This document shows positions 14,983 to 15,400 of a DNA stretch of 15,400 nt, in pieces. The DNA is from Candidatus Fermentibacterota bacterium (GTDB lineage: Bacteria > JAFGKV01), in NCBI GenBank assembly GCA_016928395.1, contig JAFGKV010000221.1:1-15400 (forward strand), given 5' to 3'. The notes below the pieces were generated by a model. It did not search any database and was not told where the DNA came from. It saw only the letters and a program-made list of their open reading frames with translations. Numbering within the stretch: position 1 is the stretch's first letter; every line of letters starts with the position of its first letter. Both the position numbers and the translations under genes were made by a program.

Positions 14983-15306
14983 CTATTTCGCGGCCAGTTC
15001 CAAGGCGTCGTGCACCCACGCATTCAGGCTCTTGTGCTCCTTCTTGGCATGGATCGCGACGGCCATGTGCAACTCGGGTTCGACCCGGACCATGAACTTC
15101 CCGGAATAGGGCTTTTCGGGTGACTCACCACGCTCGGCACAGAACTCAAGGTAGTCATCCACAGAATCCCGGAAGGCCTTGCGCAGTTGCCGCACCGTTG
15201 CCCCCTGGAACGTCACGACATCCCGAAGGTTGATAACCTCGCCATGGAAGATGTCAGCCTCGTCGTCGAACTCGACCTGCCCAATATACCCTTTGTACTC
15301 CATCAT
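14983..15306 (-). CDS. hicB: HicB-family antitoxin
   Basis: 107 residues. The N-terminal part (KGYIGQVEFDDEADIFHGEVINLRDVVTFQGATVRQLRKAFRDSVDDYLEFCAERGESPEKPYSGKF) is the partly degraded RNase-H-like HicB fold, with the characteristic FHGEV, DVVTF and DYLEFC motifs. Residues about 68-107 form a ribbon-helix-helix DNA-binding end (KFMVRVEPELHMAVAIHAKKEHKSLNAWVHDALELA). HicB proteins neutralise the HicA mRNA interferase and repress their own operon. A GAGGTG site lies just upstream and the ATG overlaps the stop of an upstream gene in an ATGA, as expected for a coupled toxin-antitoxin pair. Whether a true HicA lies upstream cannot be seen. The gene runs convergent to the exporter operon. Confidence 0.88.
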   Translation of the reverse strand: MMEYKGYIGQVEFDDEADIFHGEVINLRDVVTFQGATVRQLRKAFRDSVDDYLEFCAERGESPEKPYSGKFMVRVEPELHMAVAIHAKKEHKSLNAWVHDALELAAK

Positions 15307-15400
15307 GATGTCACCTCGGCTTCCTTCAAGAACCTGCGCACCGAACTCACGGCTCCTTTGTCCGTAACCCGCTGACGCGCACTTCCACCATTACTCCTAA
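15303..15400 (-). CDS. 3' end of a gene overlapping hicB, possibly the hicA toxin (partial)
   Basis: The last 31 codons of a minus-strand frame, open from the window edge, end in a TGA that overlaps the hicB ATG by 4 nt. The visible C terminus ends GAVSSVRRFLKEAEVTS. The overlap and position are those of hicA in hicAB pairs, but these residues do not show a decisive HicA motif, so the product stays unassigned. An internal fusion or an unrelated upstream gene is possible. Confidence 0.45.
   Translation of the reverse strand, partial: RSNGGSARQRVTDKGAVSSVRRFLKEAEVTS

Noticed and set aside
1-15400. CRISPR arrays, tRNA or rRNA genes, insertion-sequence ends
   Set aside because: No regularly spaced repeats, cloverleaf-like segments, rRNA motifs or transposase-like frames were seen.

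Overview
The window is GC-rich DNA from a Gram-negative bacterium: it encodes a TonB-dependent outer-membrane receptor, a periplasmic adaptor for a tripartite exporter, and several secreted proteins with signal peptides. The secreted M23-type peptidases and the receptor with an N-terminal carboxypeptidase-regulatory-like domain would fit an uncultured lineage near the FCB group (Eisenbacteria, Zixibacteria or Gemmatimonadota-like). That placement is an inference from protein style only.

Left part (1-5404, all minus strand): two successive two-gene cassettes. Each has a secreted beta-propeller-like protein followed directly by a secreted M23/LytM-type metallopeptidase. In transcription order the first is 5404->4463 (propeller) and 4466->3471 (peptidase, 4-nt overlap); the second is 3299->1923 (propeller) and 1912-><1 (peptidase, 10-nt gap, running off the window). 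The propeller genes share a 37-nt start-region leader with one mismatch and weaker similarity to about -115, so the cassettes look like an old tandem duplication. The incomplete peptidase also carries a MIDAS-like motif of a possible VWA domain. A strong 16-bp hairpin separates the cassettes.

Middle (5434-8862): a 539-nt divergent intergenic region holds a structured repeat element and a near-consensus promoter overlapped by a perfect 9-4-9 inverted repeat. It drives a PadR-family regulator, followed 40 nt later by a TonB-dependent receptor; the two probably form an operon.

Right part (8987-14739, plus strand): a promoter with an inverted-repeat operator leads into a tightly packed six-gene operon: TetR regulator, HlyD-type adaptor, two ABC ATPases and two ABC-2 permeases. 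Order and domain content match the YbhGFSR-type exporter, with the ATPase YbhF as two separate 311-residue proteins. Most junctions overlap by 1-4 nt.

Right end: a HicB-family antitoxin on the minus strand, preceded by the 3' end of an overlapping upstream gene cut by the window edge. Between the exporter operon and hicB lies a second copy of the structured intergenic repeat. That repeat, the duplicated propeller/peptidase cassette and the peptidase plus VWA-like architecture are the least explained items here.
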